A DNA stretch of 64,000 nt from an uncultured Oscillospiraceae bacterium (GTDB taxonomy: Bacteria > Bacillota > Clostridia > Oscillospirales > Oscillospiraceae), in assembly GCA_910578735.1 (NCBI GenBank), contig CAJTSQ010000002.1:79517-143516 (forward strand), given 5' to 3'. Each line of letters opens with the position of its first letter. Positions within the stretch are counted from its first letter, which is position 1. The notes beneath the pieces were generated by a model. It worked only from the letters and a program-made list of their open reading frames with translations, made no database searches and was not told the DNA's origin. Shown here piece by piece: positions 7,976-16,615 of the stretch. The position numbers were made by a program, and so were the translations under genes.

Positions 7976-9481
7976 TTATTCCAGCGATGCCCGCAGGGCG
8001 GGGCGGTCGATCTTTCCGTTGGGGTTCAGGGGCAGCTGTGGGAGGATGGTCACCTTGTTGGGCACCATGTAATCGGCCAGGCGGTCCCGCAGGGCACGGC
8101 GGAGCTCCCGGCCTGTGGCCTCGCAGCCCGAAGCCAGCTGGCAGAATAGCACGATTTTTCCCCGCTGTCCGTCGTAGAGGCAGCAGCACCGGGCCACCTG
8201 GTCTAGGGCGGCGGCGGCGGCCTCAATCTCCCCGGCCTCGATCCGGCGGCCCATGTGCTTGAACTGATGGTCCTTCCGGGCGGCAAACTCCAGCAGCCCC
8301 TCCGGGGTATACTGGGCCAAATCCCCTGTGTAGAGTACCCGGGCCTCCTCTCCCGAGGGCAGGACCTCCCGCCGGAAGACGGAACGAGTCTTCTCCGGGT
8401 CGTTGTAGTAGCACAGGGCCAGGGCCGGGGAGGCCACACAGATCTCCCCCATCACTCCGGGGCGGGTCACGATCTCCCCCTCCGCCCGCAAAAACACCCG
8501 GCTGCGTCCCAGGGGACGGCCGATGGGCAGCCGGTCCGTATCGGCAAAGTCCCCTTCCACTTCATACCAGCAGCACACCCCGGCCAGTTCGGTGGAGCCG
8601 TACAGGTTGACATACCGGACCTGGGGCAAGGCCGCCCGCCAGCGGTTGAGCTGCTTCATGGGGAAGACCTCCCCCACAAAGAACACATTCCGCAGATACT
8701 GGGGCTTAATCTCTGAGAAGGTATTCAGCTGGGTGAGGATGGACAGAGCGGAGGGCACCCAGCAGATGGTGGTGACCCGCCGCCGGTTCAGATATTCCAC
8801 CAGCTGTACCGGGGCGTAGAACAGCCCGGCGTCCACCACCTCCAGCCGGGCCCCCAGGTACAGGGTGAGGTACAGGTCTTTGGCGGAGGCGTCAAAAAAG
8901 AAGGGGGTCTGGCTGCCGATGACCTCCGCCGGGGAGAAGGGAAAGGCGGCGGCAAAGTCCTCTATAAAATGCCGCACCGCCCCGTGGCTCTTCAGCACCC
9001 CCTTGGGGGTCCCGGTGGAGCCGGAGGTGTACACCATATACAGGGGAGCGTCGTCCTCCCGCCCGGTGGGAGGGCAGTCCTCCCCTCGCCCCTCGTCCAC
9101 CGCCTCCTCCAGGCAGATAACCCGGCCGGAGAAGTCCGTCCCGGGGGGCAGGGCATCCTTTGGTCTGGCGGTGAGGATCAAGTCCAGGGCGCAGTCGTCC
9201 AAAATTTTGCGCAGCTTGCCCGGGGGCAGGTCTGGGTCCAGGGGGACATAGAAGCAGCCCCCCCATGCCGCGCCCCAGCACAGCAGCGGGGTCACCGCGT
9301 CGTGCCGGGCCCACACGCCCACCGGGCGGCAGCCCCCCTCCAGGCGGGCCACAAAGGCCCCCACCTGCCGGGACAGGCGGTACGCCTCCCCATAGGTAAA
9401 CGTCCGGTCCTGGTCCGCCAGCGCGGTCCGCTCCGGGCTCTCCCAGGCGGCCCGCTCCAAATATTCCAATACCGATCCCAT
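7976..9481 (-). CDS. DltA-like amino acid-carrier protein ligase (adenylation enzyme)
   Basis: ANL-superfamily adenylating enzyme of 501 residues, the usual DltA length. Motifs in order: YTSGSTGTPKG (phosphate loop, about residue 150), NLYGSTEL, YTGDLAQYT and the C-terminal catalytic lysine in NPNGKIDRP. It would activate an amino acid with ATP and load the carrier at 7719. I chose the ATG at 9481 because GAGGAGG lies just upstream and the longer reading would overlap the preceding gene. Specificity for D-alanine is inferred from the operon. A short peptide-synthetase-like module is the alternative. Confidence 0.82.
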   Translation of the reverse strand: MGSVLEYLERAAWESPERTALADQDRTFTYGEAYRLSRQVGAFVARLEGGCRPVGVWARHDAVTPLLCWGAAWGGCFYVPLDPDLPPGKLRKILDDCALDLILTARPKDALPPGTDFSGRVICLEEAVDEGRGEDCPPTGREDDAPLYMVYTSGSTGTPKGVLKSHGAVRHFIEDFAAAFPFSPAEVIGSQTPFFFDASAKDLYLTLYLGARLEVVDAGLFYAPVQLVEYLNRRRVTTICWVPSALSILTQLNTFSEIKPQYLRNVFFVGEVFPMKQLNRWRAALPQVRYVNLYGSTELAGVCCWYEVEGDFADTDRLPIGRPLGRSRVFLRAEGEIVTRPGVMGEICVASPALALCYYNDPEKTRSVFRREVLPSGEEARVLYTGDLAQYTPEGLLEFAARKDHQFKHMGRRIEAGEIEAAAAALDQVARCCCLYDGQRGKIVLFCQLASGCEATGRELRRALRDRLADYMVPNKVTILPQLPLNPNGKIDRPALRASLE

Positions 9482-9494
9482 CGCCTGTCCTCCT

Positions 9495-10580
9495 CTAGCC
9501 GCCGATCCGCCGGCTGTGAATGGCCTCATCGTAGGTGGTGTAAAATTCTCCGCTCACGTCCTCCCCCGCCCGGGCCCGGAGCAGGATGTCCGCCAGGTCG
9601 CCGGTGAAGACCTGGGCCCCCGCCTCGCACAGGTGGTGCTGGTCGCAGTAGGCGGTCTCCTCGGAATAGCGGCTCAGCTTATCTTTTTTCAGGTTGAAAT
9701 CGTAGAGGGGCACTCCCCATTTCTCGCTCACACCCCGATGGGTGGCCAGAATCTCGTCAAAGCCGTCGCAGTTCCACAGCATATACTCCGACAGGGGGGT
9801 GACAATCAGCACCGCCTCCACCCCCCTCTCCCGGCACAGCTCCAGGCACCTGTCCAGGTAGTAGAGGTTCTCCTCCTCCACATTGGTGGGCAGAGACTCC
9901 TTGTGGTAATCCGCCTCATAGAGGCCGGCATCGGGCATGGGCACCCCCTTCAGCCCCGGAATGAAGCCGTGGGTCTCGTACTGAAAGGGGACATAGGGCC
10001 CGTTCTGCCTCCGCAGGGCCCAGGTGCTGGCGGCCCGGTCCAGGGTGTCGTCCAGCAGCTTGACCCAGTCCCTGGGCGGGACCTGACGGGCCACGTAATC
10101 CAGCCACTGCCCCGGGTGGTCCAAGCGCCCCAGCTGGCGAACACTGCCCTCAAAGCCGTAGTTGTCCTCATAGGTCCGGCCCAGGGTATCGTAGGCCAGT
10201 TCAATGACCACCAGCGACACCGGGTTGCGCTCCAGCTCCCGCTCCAAAATCTGATAGCGGCCGTACATGGTCTGCAGCACCATCCCCAGATTATAGCTGC
10301 GGCAGTCCATGGCCCGGTCCAGCGCCAGGGGATCGATGGCCCGCAGGGCCTGGGAGGAGCCGGAAATCAGCACATCGAACTCCCCCGCCAGGTCCCGGCG
10401 CACCCTGGCATCCTGGTAGTTGTAGGACCCCTCCGTGAAGTAGGGACCCACCACCCCCCAGCCCAGGCCGGCCAGGCCCAGGAGAGGGATCAAAAGCCCC
10501 ATGCTCAAAATCCGGGCCAGCCAGCCCCGCAGTTTTTCCCTCCAGAGGACGCCCCTCAGGGCCGCTGCGTCCATGCTCAT
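9495..10580 (-). CDS. DltD-like membrane-anchored SGNH protein, copy 2
   Basis: Protein of 361 residues with one N-terminal membrane anchor (about residues 22-45) and an extracellular SGNH/DltD-like domain. SGSSQ carries the candidate nucleophile serine, and a C-terminal CDQHHLCEAGA fits the Asp-x-x-His element of the family. It is a tandem paralogue of the gene at 10577-11632. The C-terminal two thirds are nearly identical while the anchors differ. The ATG at 10580 overlaps the stop of the upstream copy (ATGA). DltD proteins take part in moving D-alanine onto teichoic acids outside the membrane. Confidence 0.75.
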   Translation of the reverse strand: MSMDAAALRGVLWREKLRGWLARILSMGLLIPLLGLAGLGWGVVGPYFTEGSYNYQDARVRRDLAGEFDVLISGSSQALRAIDPLALDRAMDCRSYNLGMVLQTMYGRYQILERELERNPVSLVVIELAYDTLGRTYEDNYGFEGSVRQLGRLDHPGQWLDYVARQVPPRDWVKLLDDTLDRAASTWALRRQNGPYVPFQYETHGFIPGLKGVPMPDAGLYEADYHKESLPTNVEEENLYYLDRCLELCRERGVEAVLIVTPLSEYMLWNCDGFDEILATHRGVSEKWGVPLYDFNLKKDKLSRYSEETAYCDQHHLCEAGAQVFTGDLADILLRARAGEDVSGEFYTTYDEAIHSRRIGG

Positions 10581-11632
10581 ACTCCGCTCCCTGTTCCGCC
10601 CTCCGCCCACTGGGCCTTCCGGGCGTGAATCGCCTCGTCATAGGTGGCGTAAAATTCTCCGCTCACGTCCTCCCCCGCCCGGGCCCGGAGCAGGATGTCC
10701 GCCAGATCTTTGGGGAACTCCTGGGCGCTGGCCTCGCAGAGGTGGTGCTGGTCGCAGTAGGCGGTCTCCTCCGGATAGCGCTCCAGCTTGTCCTTCTTCA
10801 GGTTGAAATCGTAGAGGGGCACCCCCCATTTCTCGCTCACCCCCCGGTGGGTGGCCAGAATTTCGTCAAAGCCGTCGCAGTTCCACAGCATGTACTCTGA
10901 CAGTGGGGTGGAGATCAGCACCGCCTCCACCCCTCTCTCCCGGCACAGCTCCAGGCACTTGTCCAGGTAATAGAGGTTCTCCTCCTCCACATTGGTGGGC
11001 AGGGTTTCCTTGTGGTAGTCCGCCTCATAGAGGCTGGTCTCAGGCATGGGCACCCCCTTCAGGCCGGGCTGGAAGCCGTGGGTCTCGTACTGAAAGGGGA
11101 CATAGGGGCCGTTTTTCAGCAGCTGCTTCCAGGTATACACCCCCCGGGTCAGGGTGTCGTGGAGCAGCCGGACCCAGTCTTTGGGCGGAACCTGGTGAAT
11201 CAAGTAATCCAGCCACTGCCCCGCACTGTCCGCCCGCCCCAGCTGGTAGACGCTGCCCTCAAAGCCGTAGTAGGCGTAGTCCCGAGCCATAGCGTCGTAG
11301 GACAGCTCGATGATTACCAGAGACACCGGGTTGCGCTCCATCTCCTGTTTCAGGGTCAGATAACGGCCGTACATGGTCTGAAGGGGGGTACCCAGATCGT
11401 AGCTGGTGCAGCCCAGGGCCCGGTCCAGGGCCAGCGGGTCGATGGCCCGCAGCCCCTGGGAGGCGCCGGAGACCAGCACGTCAAACTCCCCCGCCAGATC
11501 TCGGCGCACCTTGGCGTCCTGATAGTTGTAGACACCATTGAGATAGTAGGGCGCCGTCACAAGCGCCGTCAGAAGGGCGAAGCAGGCCAGAACCGCCAGG
11601 GTGGACAGCAGGGCTTTTTTAAAATTGCTCAT
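10577..11632 (-). CDS. DltD-like membrane-anchored SGNH protein, copy 1
   Basis: Protein of 351 residues with an N-terminal anchor (about residues 7-28), VSGASQG with the candidate nucleophile, and CDQHHLCEASA with the candidate Asp/His near the C-terminus. I chose the ATG at 11632 because GGGAGG lies ten bases upstream. It overlaps the end of the MBOAT gene by 14 bases. The next gene is a close paralogue. The family is short compared with Bacillus DltD (about 390-420), so a related polymer O-acylation protein cannot be excluded. Confidence 0.75.
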   Translation of the reverse strand: MSNFKKALLSTLAVLACFALLTALVTAPYYLNGVYNYQDAKVRRDLAGEFDVLVSGASQGLRAIDPLALDRALGCTSYDLGTPLQTMYGRYLTLKQEMERNPVSLVIIELSYDAMARDYAYYGFEGSVYQLGRADSAGQWLDYLIHQVPPKDWVRLLHDTLTRGVYTWKQLLKNGPYVPFQYETHGFQPGLKGVPMPETSLYEADYHKETLPTNVEEENLYYLDKCLELCRERGVEAVLISTPLSEYMLWNCDGFDEILATHRGVSEKWGVPLYDFNLKKDKLERYPEETAYCDQHHLCEASAQEFPKDLADILLRARAGEDVSGEFYATYDEAIHARKAQWAEGGTGSGV

Positions 11633-13205
11633 ACAAAAACCCTCCCACATTGCCGGAGGCCGGCACGCCGAAATACACCGCCATCAGCAGCAAAGCCGCT
11701 AATGTCATCGCCCGCACCGGCAGGGGGAACCGGTTGAACCAAGTCCGGATGGGCATTTTCCGCTGGAGCAGGCTGGTACACAGCAGCAGCAGCGTGGCCA
11801 GGGCCACCGCCGCCAGCTGAGCCCGGTCGGGGGCGTAGGGGAACAGGGCGGCAAAGGACAGGGGTGTCCCCCAGCCTCGGAACATCTGCCGCCACAGCCC
11901 CAGTCCTCCCCGCAGGGAGCCCACCTCGGGCAGCACCTTGATGAGACACACCAGAACATAGGTGCGCACCACCTGAAACGCCCGGAACCACCATGCCCCC
12001 TCCCGGATATGCAGCGCGTCCCGGGTCCGCTGGTAAAGGGGCTCCAGCCACAGGGATACAATAATGAACAGCCCGTTCACTCCGCCCCAGGCAATATAGG
12101 CCCAGCTGGCCCCGTGCCACAGGCCGGTGGTCAGCCACACCGCCACCAGGGCGATGGAGGCAGGCATGGCCTGCCCGAAGGTCTTGCCAAAGCGCCTGCG
12201 CCCCCACTTGCCGATTTTGGTGTTCCACTTGGACACCGCAATGGGATAGTAGAGGTAATTTTTAAACCAGGCGCCCAGGGTGATATGCCACCGGCGCCAA
12301 TACTCCGCGATGGATTTGGAGAAGTAGGGCCGAAGAAAATTCTCCTCCAGCCGGATGCCGATGATCTGGCAGAAGCCGCACATGATGTCCATATAGCCGG
12401 AAAAATCGGCGTAGATACGGATGCTGTAAAAAAAGATGCCCACCAGCACCGCCCCGCCGGTGTAATCGGGGTAGTGCTGGAACACCGCCCCCACCCAGGG
12501 GGCCAGCACGTCCGCCAGCACCAGCTTTTTAAAATAGCCCCAGATCATCCGCTGGCCGCCCAGGGCAAAGTTCTCATAGGTAAAGGCGTGGCCCTCATAG
12601 AGCTGGCCGGCCAGTTGGGAATAGGTGCTGATGGGGCCCTGGGTCACCTGTGGAAAAAAGGAGGTGAACAGCAGCAGCTTGAAAAAATTCCGCTGGGGCT
12701 TCACATTACCCCAGTAGACATCAATGAGGTAGCCCATGGTCTGGAAGGTGTAGAAGGAGATGCCCAGCGGCACCGCCAGGGAAAACACATCCACAATCTG
12801 GCCCCCGCCCATCTGGGCCAGCAGCCGGTTCCACTGGGCCAGGGCGAAGTGGAAGTATTTGAACACACACAGCAGGCCGAAATTCAGCACCAGTCCGGCG
12901 GTCATCAGCCACCGCTTACGGGTGGTATTTCTCTTTCGGACAGCCGCCTTCTCCTCCCGCGTCAGCTCCTTGCGGGCGGCAAAATGGGCCTTCTGCCGCC
13001 GGTCCACCTCTCCGATGGCCAGGGCGGCGGCGTAGGCCGACAGGGCGGTAATCAGGATATAGGGCAGGGTGCGCAGACCTCCCGCAGCGTAAAAGCCTAT
13101 ACTGGCCGCCAGCAGTACCACCCACTGCAGCCCCTTGGGAGCCAGAAAGTAGATTGCTGTCAGCACAATTAAACACAGCACAAACGCTGTGGAGGTGATA
13201 GACAT
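11619..13205 (-). CDS. MBOAT-family membrane O-acyltransferase (DltB/AlgI-like)
   Basis: Polytopic membrane enzyme of 528 residues with 10-12 hydrophobic segments. It contains the MBOAT signature around the catalytic histidine (TTGLWHGASWAYIAWG, about residue 360) and an upstream PYFSKSIAEYWRRWH segment. In this operon it would move the carrier-bound acyl group to an extracellular acceptor, as DltB does. It is longer than Bacillus DltB (about 395) and closer to AlgI/PatA length, so acetylation of a polysaccharide is an alternative. The start at 13205 follows GGGGGAGAAGGA. It is first in the operon, behind a strong promoter. Confidence 0.85.
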   Translation of the reverse strand: MSITSTAFVLCLIVLTAIYFLAPKGLQWVVLLAASIGFYAAGGLRTLPYILITALSAYAAALAIGEVDRRQKAHFAARKELTREEKAAVRKRNTTRKRWLMTAGLVLNFGLLCVFKYFHFALAQWNRLLAQMGGGQIVDVFSLAVPLGISFYTFQTMGYLIDVYWGNVKPQRNFFKLLLFTSFFPQVTQGPISTYSQLAGQLYEGHAFTYENFALGGQRMIWGYFKKLVLADVLAPWVGAVFQHYPDYTGGAVLVGIFFYSIRIYADFSGYMDIMCGFCQIIGIRLEENFLRPYFSKSIAEYWRRWHITLGAWFKNYLYYPIAVSKWNTKIGKWGRRRFGKTFGQAMPASIALVAVWLTTGLWHGASWAYIAWGGVNGLFIIVSLWLEPLYQRTRDALHIREGAWWFRAFQVVRTYVLVCLIKVLPEVGSLRGGLGLWRQMFRGWGTPLSFAALFPYAPDRAQLAAVALATLLLLCTSLLQRKMPIRTWFNRFPLPVRAMTLAALLLMAVYFGVPASGNVGGFLYEQF

Positions 13206-13241
13206 TCCTTCTCCCCCAGTTTCTTTCTAATATTGGGGATG

Positions 13242-13270
13242 ATTATACCATACCCCCTTCAAAAAAGCAA
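13242..13270 (-). promoter_or_regulatory. Promoter of the MBOAT/dlt-like operon
   Basis: On the minus strand TTGCTT, 17 bases and TATAAT, with TGG before the -10 (extended -10). It lies about 40 bases before the MBOAT ATG. Confidence 0.75.
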
Positions 13271-13301
13271 TATGCCCGCTTGTGCATGAAAAAAGTCATA
13301 A

Positions 13302-13329
13302 AAAACCGCCCTTGACGCAGGGCGGTTTT
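13302..13329 (-). terminator. Terminator of the GH112 operon
   Basis: An AAAACCGCCCT / AGGGCGGTTTT perfect stem with a six-base loop lies just after the GH112 stop codon. A-runs upstream on the plus strand give U-rich RNA after the stem on the minus strand. Confidence 0.8.
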
Positions 13330-13331
13330 CA

Positions 13332-15494
13332 TCAAATTTTGTACCAGCGTATCTCATTGGCAGCCAGGTCCAGGGGGAAGCTGGAACCGTCCCCCCGGAA
13401 GACGGTGGTGGTCTGGGGCTCATAGGTGTTGTTGACCACACAGAATTTGCCGCTGTCCACATAGGCGTGGACATCTACGTTATAGTTGGAAGACAGCCAC
13501 AGGTTGAACTGGTCCTCGCTGTGGGCGGACCACAGCACCGCCCGGTGGAGCAGGCGGCTGTTTTCAAAGGAGTAGGGCAGGCCGGAGAGATACACCGCCC
13601 GGCCCTGGCCGAACTCGTTTACTGCCAGCTGGACCTCCTTGTCCCGCTGGACCAGCACCTGGGCCCCCTCCAGGGCGTAAATGGACTTCTCGCCCTCACC
13701 GAAGTCCACAGTCCCCCGGCTGTCGGCTAGGATAAAGTGGTCCGGGTGGCTGTCCCAGTTGTATTTGTCATAACCCAGAGTAAAACCAGTCTCTTTTTCT
13801 ACCCCCAGTACACCAGACAGCTGGAGATAGCGGCCCTGATACTGGTGGCCGGAGGGCTCACCCACGCCGATGAGGCCGCCGCCGTTCCAGACGAATTCCT
13901 TCACCGCGGCAGAAATCTCCGGGTCCTCCCAAATCTCCCCGCCGGTGTGGGCGGTATCGCCGTCCCCCACGTTGACAAGCACATCCACCCCGTCCAGGAC
14001 GGAGGGAGCAGCCTTGATATCGTCAAAGCTGATAAACCGCACGTCGTAGGGGGCGCCGGACAGGGCCTCGATGACCCCGGCATAGGAGTAGTTTTGCTTC
14101 TGATACAGGGCATGGTGGACCATGTGGCAGCCCCAGGACCGGGCCCGTCCCCAGCTGTTCAGCACGGCCACCGTCTTGACACAGTAGGGGGTGGTGCCCT
14201 TGATGTTGTCATACAGCTCCCGGAACTCGTTGCAGACCGACTCCACATAGTCGATAAACTCCGGGAACTGACAGGCCAGTTTGAGGTAGCCGCCGTAGCC
14301 GATACGGTCAATGGGCTTTCTTAGAATGGCCCGGCGGGCGGTGACCCAATTCTCCTTGGCCTCTTGGACGGGGTCGCCCCCCTGGTGGAAGGTGTCGGGG
14401 AAAAAGTAGGGCAGGAAGCGGCCCTCAGTGTACTTCACCCCGGGGATGTCAGAGATAAGCCGCAGGGTGGAGCCGTTGCCCACGGAGCCCACCACCGCGT
14501 CCAGGCCAATGGTCTTGAACTCGTCCATGTAGGGCTCGGTGCCGATGAAGTGGTCACCCAGGAACATCATAGCCTCCTTGCCCAGCTCGTGGGTGATGTC
14601 TACCATCTCCCTGGCAAGAGCGGCCACCTCCCGGCGCTGGAAGGACATAAAGTCCTTGAACTCCTTGCTGGGGACCCGGTACTGGTTGTTGTAGTACCCC
14701 TGGTCGATAATGAACTCCGGGCGGAATTTGTATCCAACCTCCTTCTCGAACTGCTCCAGGATATAGGGGGAAACGGAGGCGGAATAGCCGTACCAGTCCA
14801 CGTACTTCTCCCGCTTCAGCTCGTCGAAAACCAGGGTGAACTGGTGGAAGAAGGTGGTATAGCGGATAACATTTACATAGGGGTGGTCCGCGATGAACTT
14901 CCGCAGCCGCTCCATGGTAAACTTCCGGGTTTTGGGCTGGCGGACGTCGAAGGTGATCTGGTGCTCGAAGTCCTTCCAGCCGTTGGTGACGGCGTTGTAC
15001 ATGTGGACCGGGTCCCAGATCAGGTAGGCCAGAAAGCTGACGGTGTAGTCGTGGAAGGCCTCCGGGGCGTCGATGATGACGCATCCGTCCTCATACCGCC
15101 AGGCGTCCGGGGGGAGGGGCTCTCCTGTGGCGCGGTCCATTACCTCCCACCAGCGGCGTATGTCGTCCCGGGTGTTTACCTCCATCAGCTCGGCGCTGAT
15201 GCCCTGCATCAGGGGGATGGACAGCGGCCCGCCGCCGGCGGTATGAAAGCCCGTCATGATGTAGCACTGCTGTACCTCGTCGGGGTTGGCTTTGGCCCAG
15301 GCGTTGTCCTTCCGGGTGGTGTAGTAGGTGGAGTAGACCTTGGCGTCTACGTTTTTCAGCTCCTCGGGGTAGTCGGTGCCGTCGCAGTCCCGGATGGCGT
15401 CCGCCCCCCAGCGCTTCAGCAGCTCCAGGGTCTCGGGGACCACGTCCACATCCGTGGGGATGGTCACCCGGCCTGTCTTATGTATATCGGTCAT
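13332..15494 (-). CDS. 1,3-beta-galactosyl-N-acetylhexosamine phosphorylase (GH112)
   Basis: Phosphorylase of 720 residues, full length for GH112. The family splits galacto-N-biose and/or lacto-N-biose with phosphate, giving galactose 1-phosphate and GalNAc or GlcNAc. Recognised from the conserved N-terminus (TGRVTIPTD, WGADAIRDCDGTDYPEE) and the barrel segment FIIDQGYYNN, whose Asp (about residue 264) is the probable general acid. The start at 15494 follows GGGAGGAACAC. It is last in an ABC-transporter operon, so the transporter probably imports mucin or milk-type disaccharides. Preference between the two sugars cannot be read. The follow-on enzymes are not in the window. Confidence 0.9.
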   Translation of the reverse strand: MTDIHKTGRVTIPTDVDVVPETLELLKRWGADAIRDCDGTDYPEELKNVDAKVYSTYYTTRKDNAWAKANPDEVQQCYIMTGFHTAGGGPLSIPLMQGISAELMEVNTRDDIRRWWEVMDRATGEPLPPDAWRYEDGCVIIDAPEAFHDYTVSFLAYLIWDPVHMYNAVTNGWKDFEHQITFDVRQPKTRKFTMERLRKFIADHPYVNVIRYTTFFHQFTLVFDELKREKYVDWYGYSASVSPYILEQFEKEVGYKFRPEFIIDQGYYNNQYRVPSKEFKDFMSFQRREVAALAREMVDITHELGKEAMMFLGDHFIGTEPYMDEFKTIGLDAVVGSVGNGSTLRLISDIPGVKYTEGRFLPYFFPDTFHQGGDPVQEAKENWVTARRAILRKPIDRIGYGGYLKLACQFPEFIDYVESVCNEFRELYDNIKGTTPYCVKTVAVLNSWGRARSWGCHMVHHALYQKQNYSYAGVIEALSGAPYDVRFISFDDIKAAPSVLDGVDVLVNVGDGDTAHTGGEIWEDPEISAAVKEFVWNGGGLIGVGEPSGHQYQGRYLQLSGVLGVEKETGFTLGYDKYNWDSHPDHFILADSRGTVDFGEGEKSIYALEGAQVLVQRDKEVQLAVNEFGQGRAVYLSGLPYSFENSRLLHRAVLWSAHSEDQFNLWLSSNYNVDVHAYVDSGKFCVVNNTYEPQTTTVFRGDGSSFPLDLAANEIRWYKI

Positions 15495-15505
15495 GTGTTC
15501 CTCCC

Positions 15506-15709
15506 TCACAGCTTGCGCTTGTCGGTTTCAAAGGGTTTGTTGTAGATCATCAGGGCGGCCAGCAGCAGAATCACGCCCACAATCATCAGTCCCAGCCCGG
15601 ACAGCTGGCCGGTCATGGTCCAGCCGTAGATAACCAGCCCAAGCCCCAGGAAAAAGAACAGGGCGATGAGGGTTACCCGAAGGCTGGTGTGTTCTTTCCA
15701 GAATTTCAT
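15506..15709 (-). CDS. Small two-helix membrane protein of the GH112 operon
   Basis: Protein of 67 residues with a basic N-terminus (MKFWKEHTSLR), two hydrophobic helices (about 10-31 and 36-57) joined by TGQLSG, and a basic tail (DKRKL). No domain recognised. It lies 9 bp after the permease gene and 11 bp before the phosphorylase start, and so is co-transcribed with both. It might assist the transporter or the membrane location of the enzyme, but that is a guess from position only. Confidence 0.7.
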   Translation of the reverse strand: MKFWKEHTSLRVTLIALFFFLGLGLVIYGWTMTGQLSGLGLMIVGVILLLAALMIYNKPFETDKRKL

Positions 15710-15718
15710 GGTGTCACC

Positions 15719-16603
15719 TTAACCTTTCAGTCCGCCCACGGTCATGCCCTGGGTCAGCTTCTTCTGCACGCACATGTAGAGGATCAGGGTGGGCAGCATC
15801 ACCAGCACCAGACCGGCGTACATCCGGCCGAACTCCGCCTTGGACTGGGAGGCCTGCATCAGGTTCAGCAGGCCCACAGGGAGGGTCTTTTGACCGGTGG
15901 AGCTGCTCATCAGGGTCATGGAGATGATGTATTCGTTCCAGAAGGACAGGAAGTTGAACAGGATGATGGTAATGATGGAGGGCTGGGCCATGGGGAAGAT
16001 TACCCGGATCATGGCCTGGCCGTAGCCCGCGCCGTCGATGTAGGCGGCCTCCTCAAAGTCGTGGGGAAGGGTGGCGAAGTAGCCCGACAGCAGGTAGACG
16101 GTGAAGGGCAGAGCGGTGGCGGCGTAGACCAGGGCCAGCATGAACAGGTTGTTGAGAAAGACGGTTCTGCCGAAGAAGTAGTTCATCCAGCTGTCCCAAT
16201 CCCGCATCATCAGAAAGATGGGCACCACGATGTAGTTGACGTTGATGAACAGCCCGGCCATGAAGGCGGTGTTCAGGAATCGGCCTCCCCGAAAGCGGAA
16301 GCGGGACAGGCAGTAGGCCGCCGGCAAGGCCACCACCAGCAGCAGGGCCAGGGCCAGGGCGGTGACAATCACCGAGTTGAGCATATAGCTGCCCATTTGG
16401 GCTGCGGTCCAGGCCTCATAGAAGTTCTGCCAGTAGAAGCCGGCGGGCATAGTCCAGGGGTTGCCATAGAACTCGCTGTTTTGTTTGATGGAGGCCAGAA
16501 AGACCCAGGCGACCGGAACGATAATGACAATGGCCAGGGTGGCCAGCACCACATAGATAAAGGCCTTATACAGCCGGTCACCGGAGGATTTTTTCTTTGT
16601 CAT
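15719..16603 (-). CDS. Carbohydrate ABC transporter permease (MalG type)
   Basis: Inner-membrane permease of 294 residues with about six membrane helices. The EAA loop is visible as EEAAYIDGAGYGQAMIRVIFP, and the C-terminus ends MTVGGLKG as in MalG-type permeases. It pairs with the MalF-type permease at 16616 and the binding protein at 17579. No ATPase gene is in the operon. Such importers often share an MsmX-type ATPase encoded elsewhere. The GH112 gene suggests a galacto-N-biose or lacto-N-biose substrate. Confidence 0.9.
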   Translation of the reverse strand: MTKKKSSGDRLYKAFIYVVLATLAIVIIVPVAWVFLASIKQNSEFYGNPWTMPAGFYWQNFYEAWTAAQMGSYMLNSVIVTALALALLLVVALPAAYCLSRFRFRGGRFLNTAFMAGLFINVNYIVVPIFLMMRDWDSWMNYFFGRTVFLNNLFMLALVYAATALPFTVYLLSGYFATLPHDFEEAAYIDGAGYGQAMIRVIFPMAQPSIITIILFNFLSFWNEYIISMTLMSSSTGQKTLPVGLLNLMQASQSKAEFGRMYAGLVLVMLPTLILYMCVQKKLTQGMTVGGLKG

Positions 16604-16615
16604 ACCGGCGCCTCC

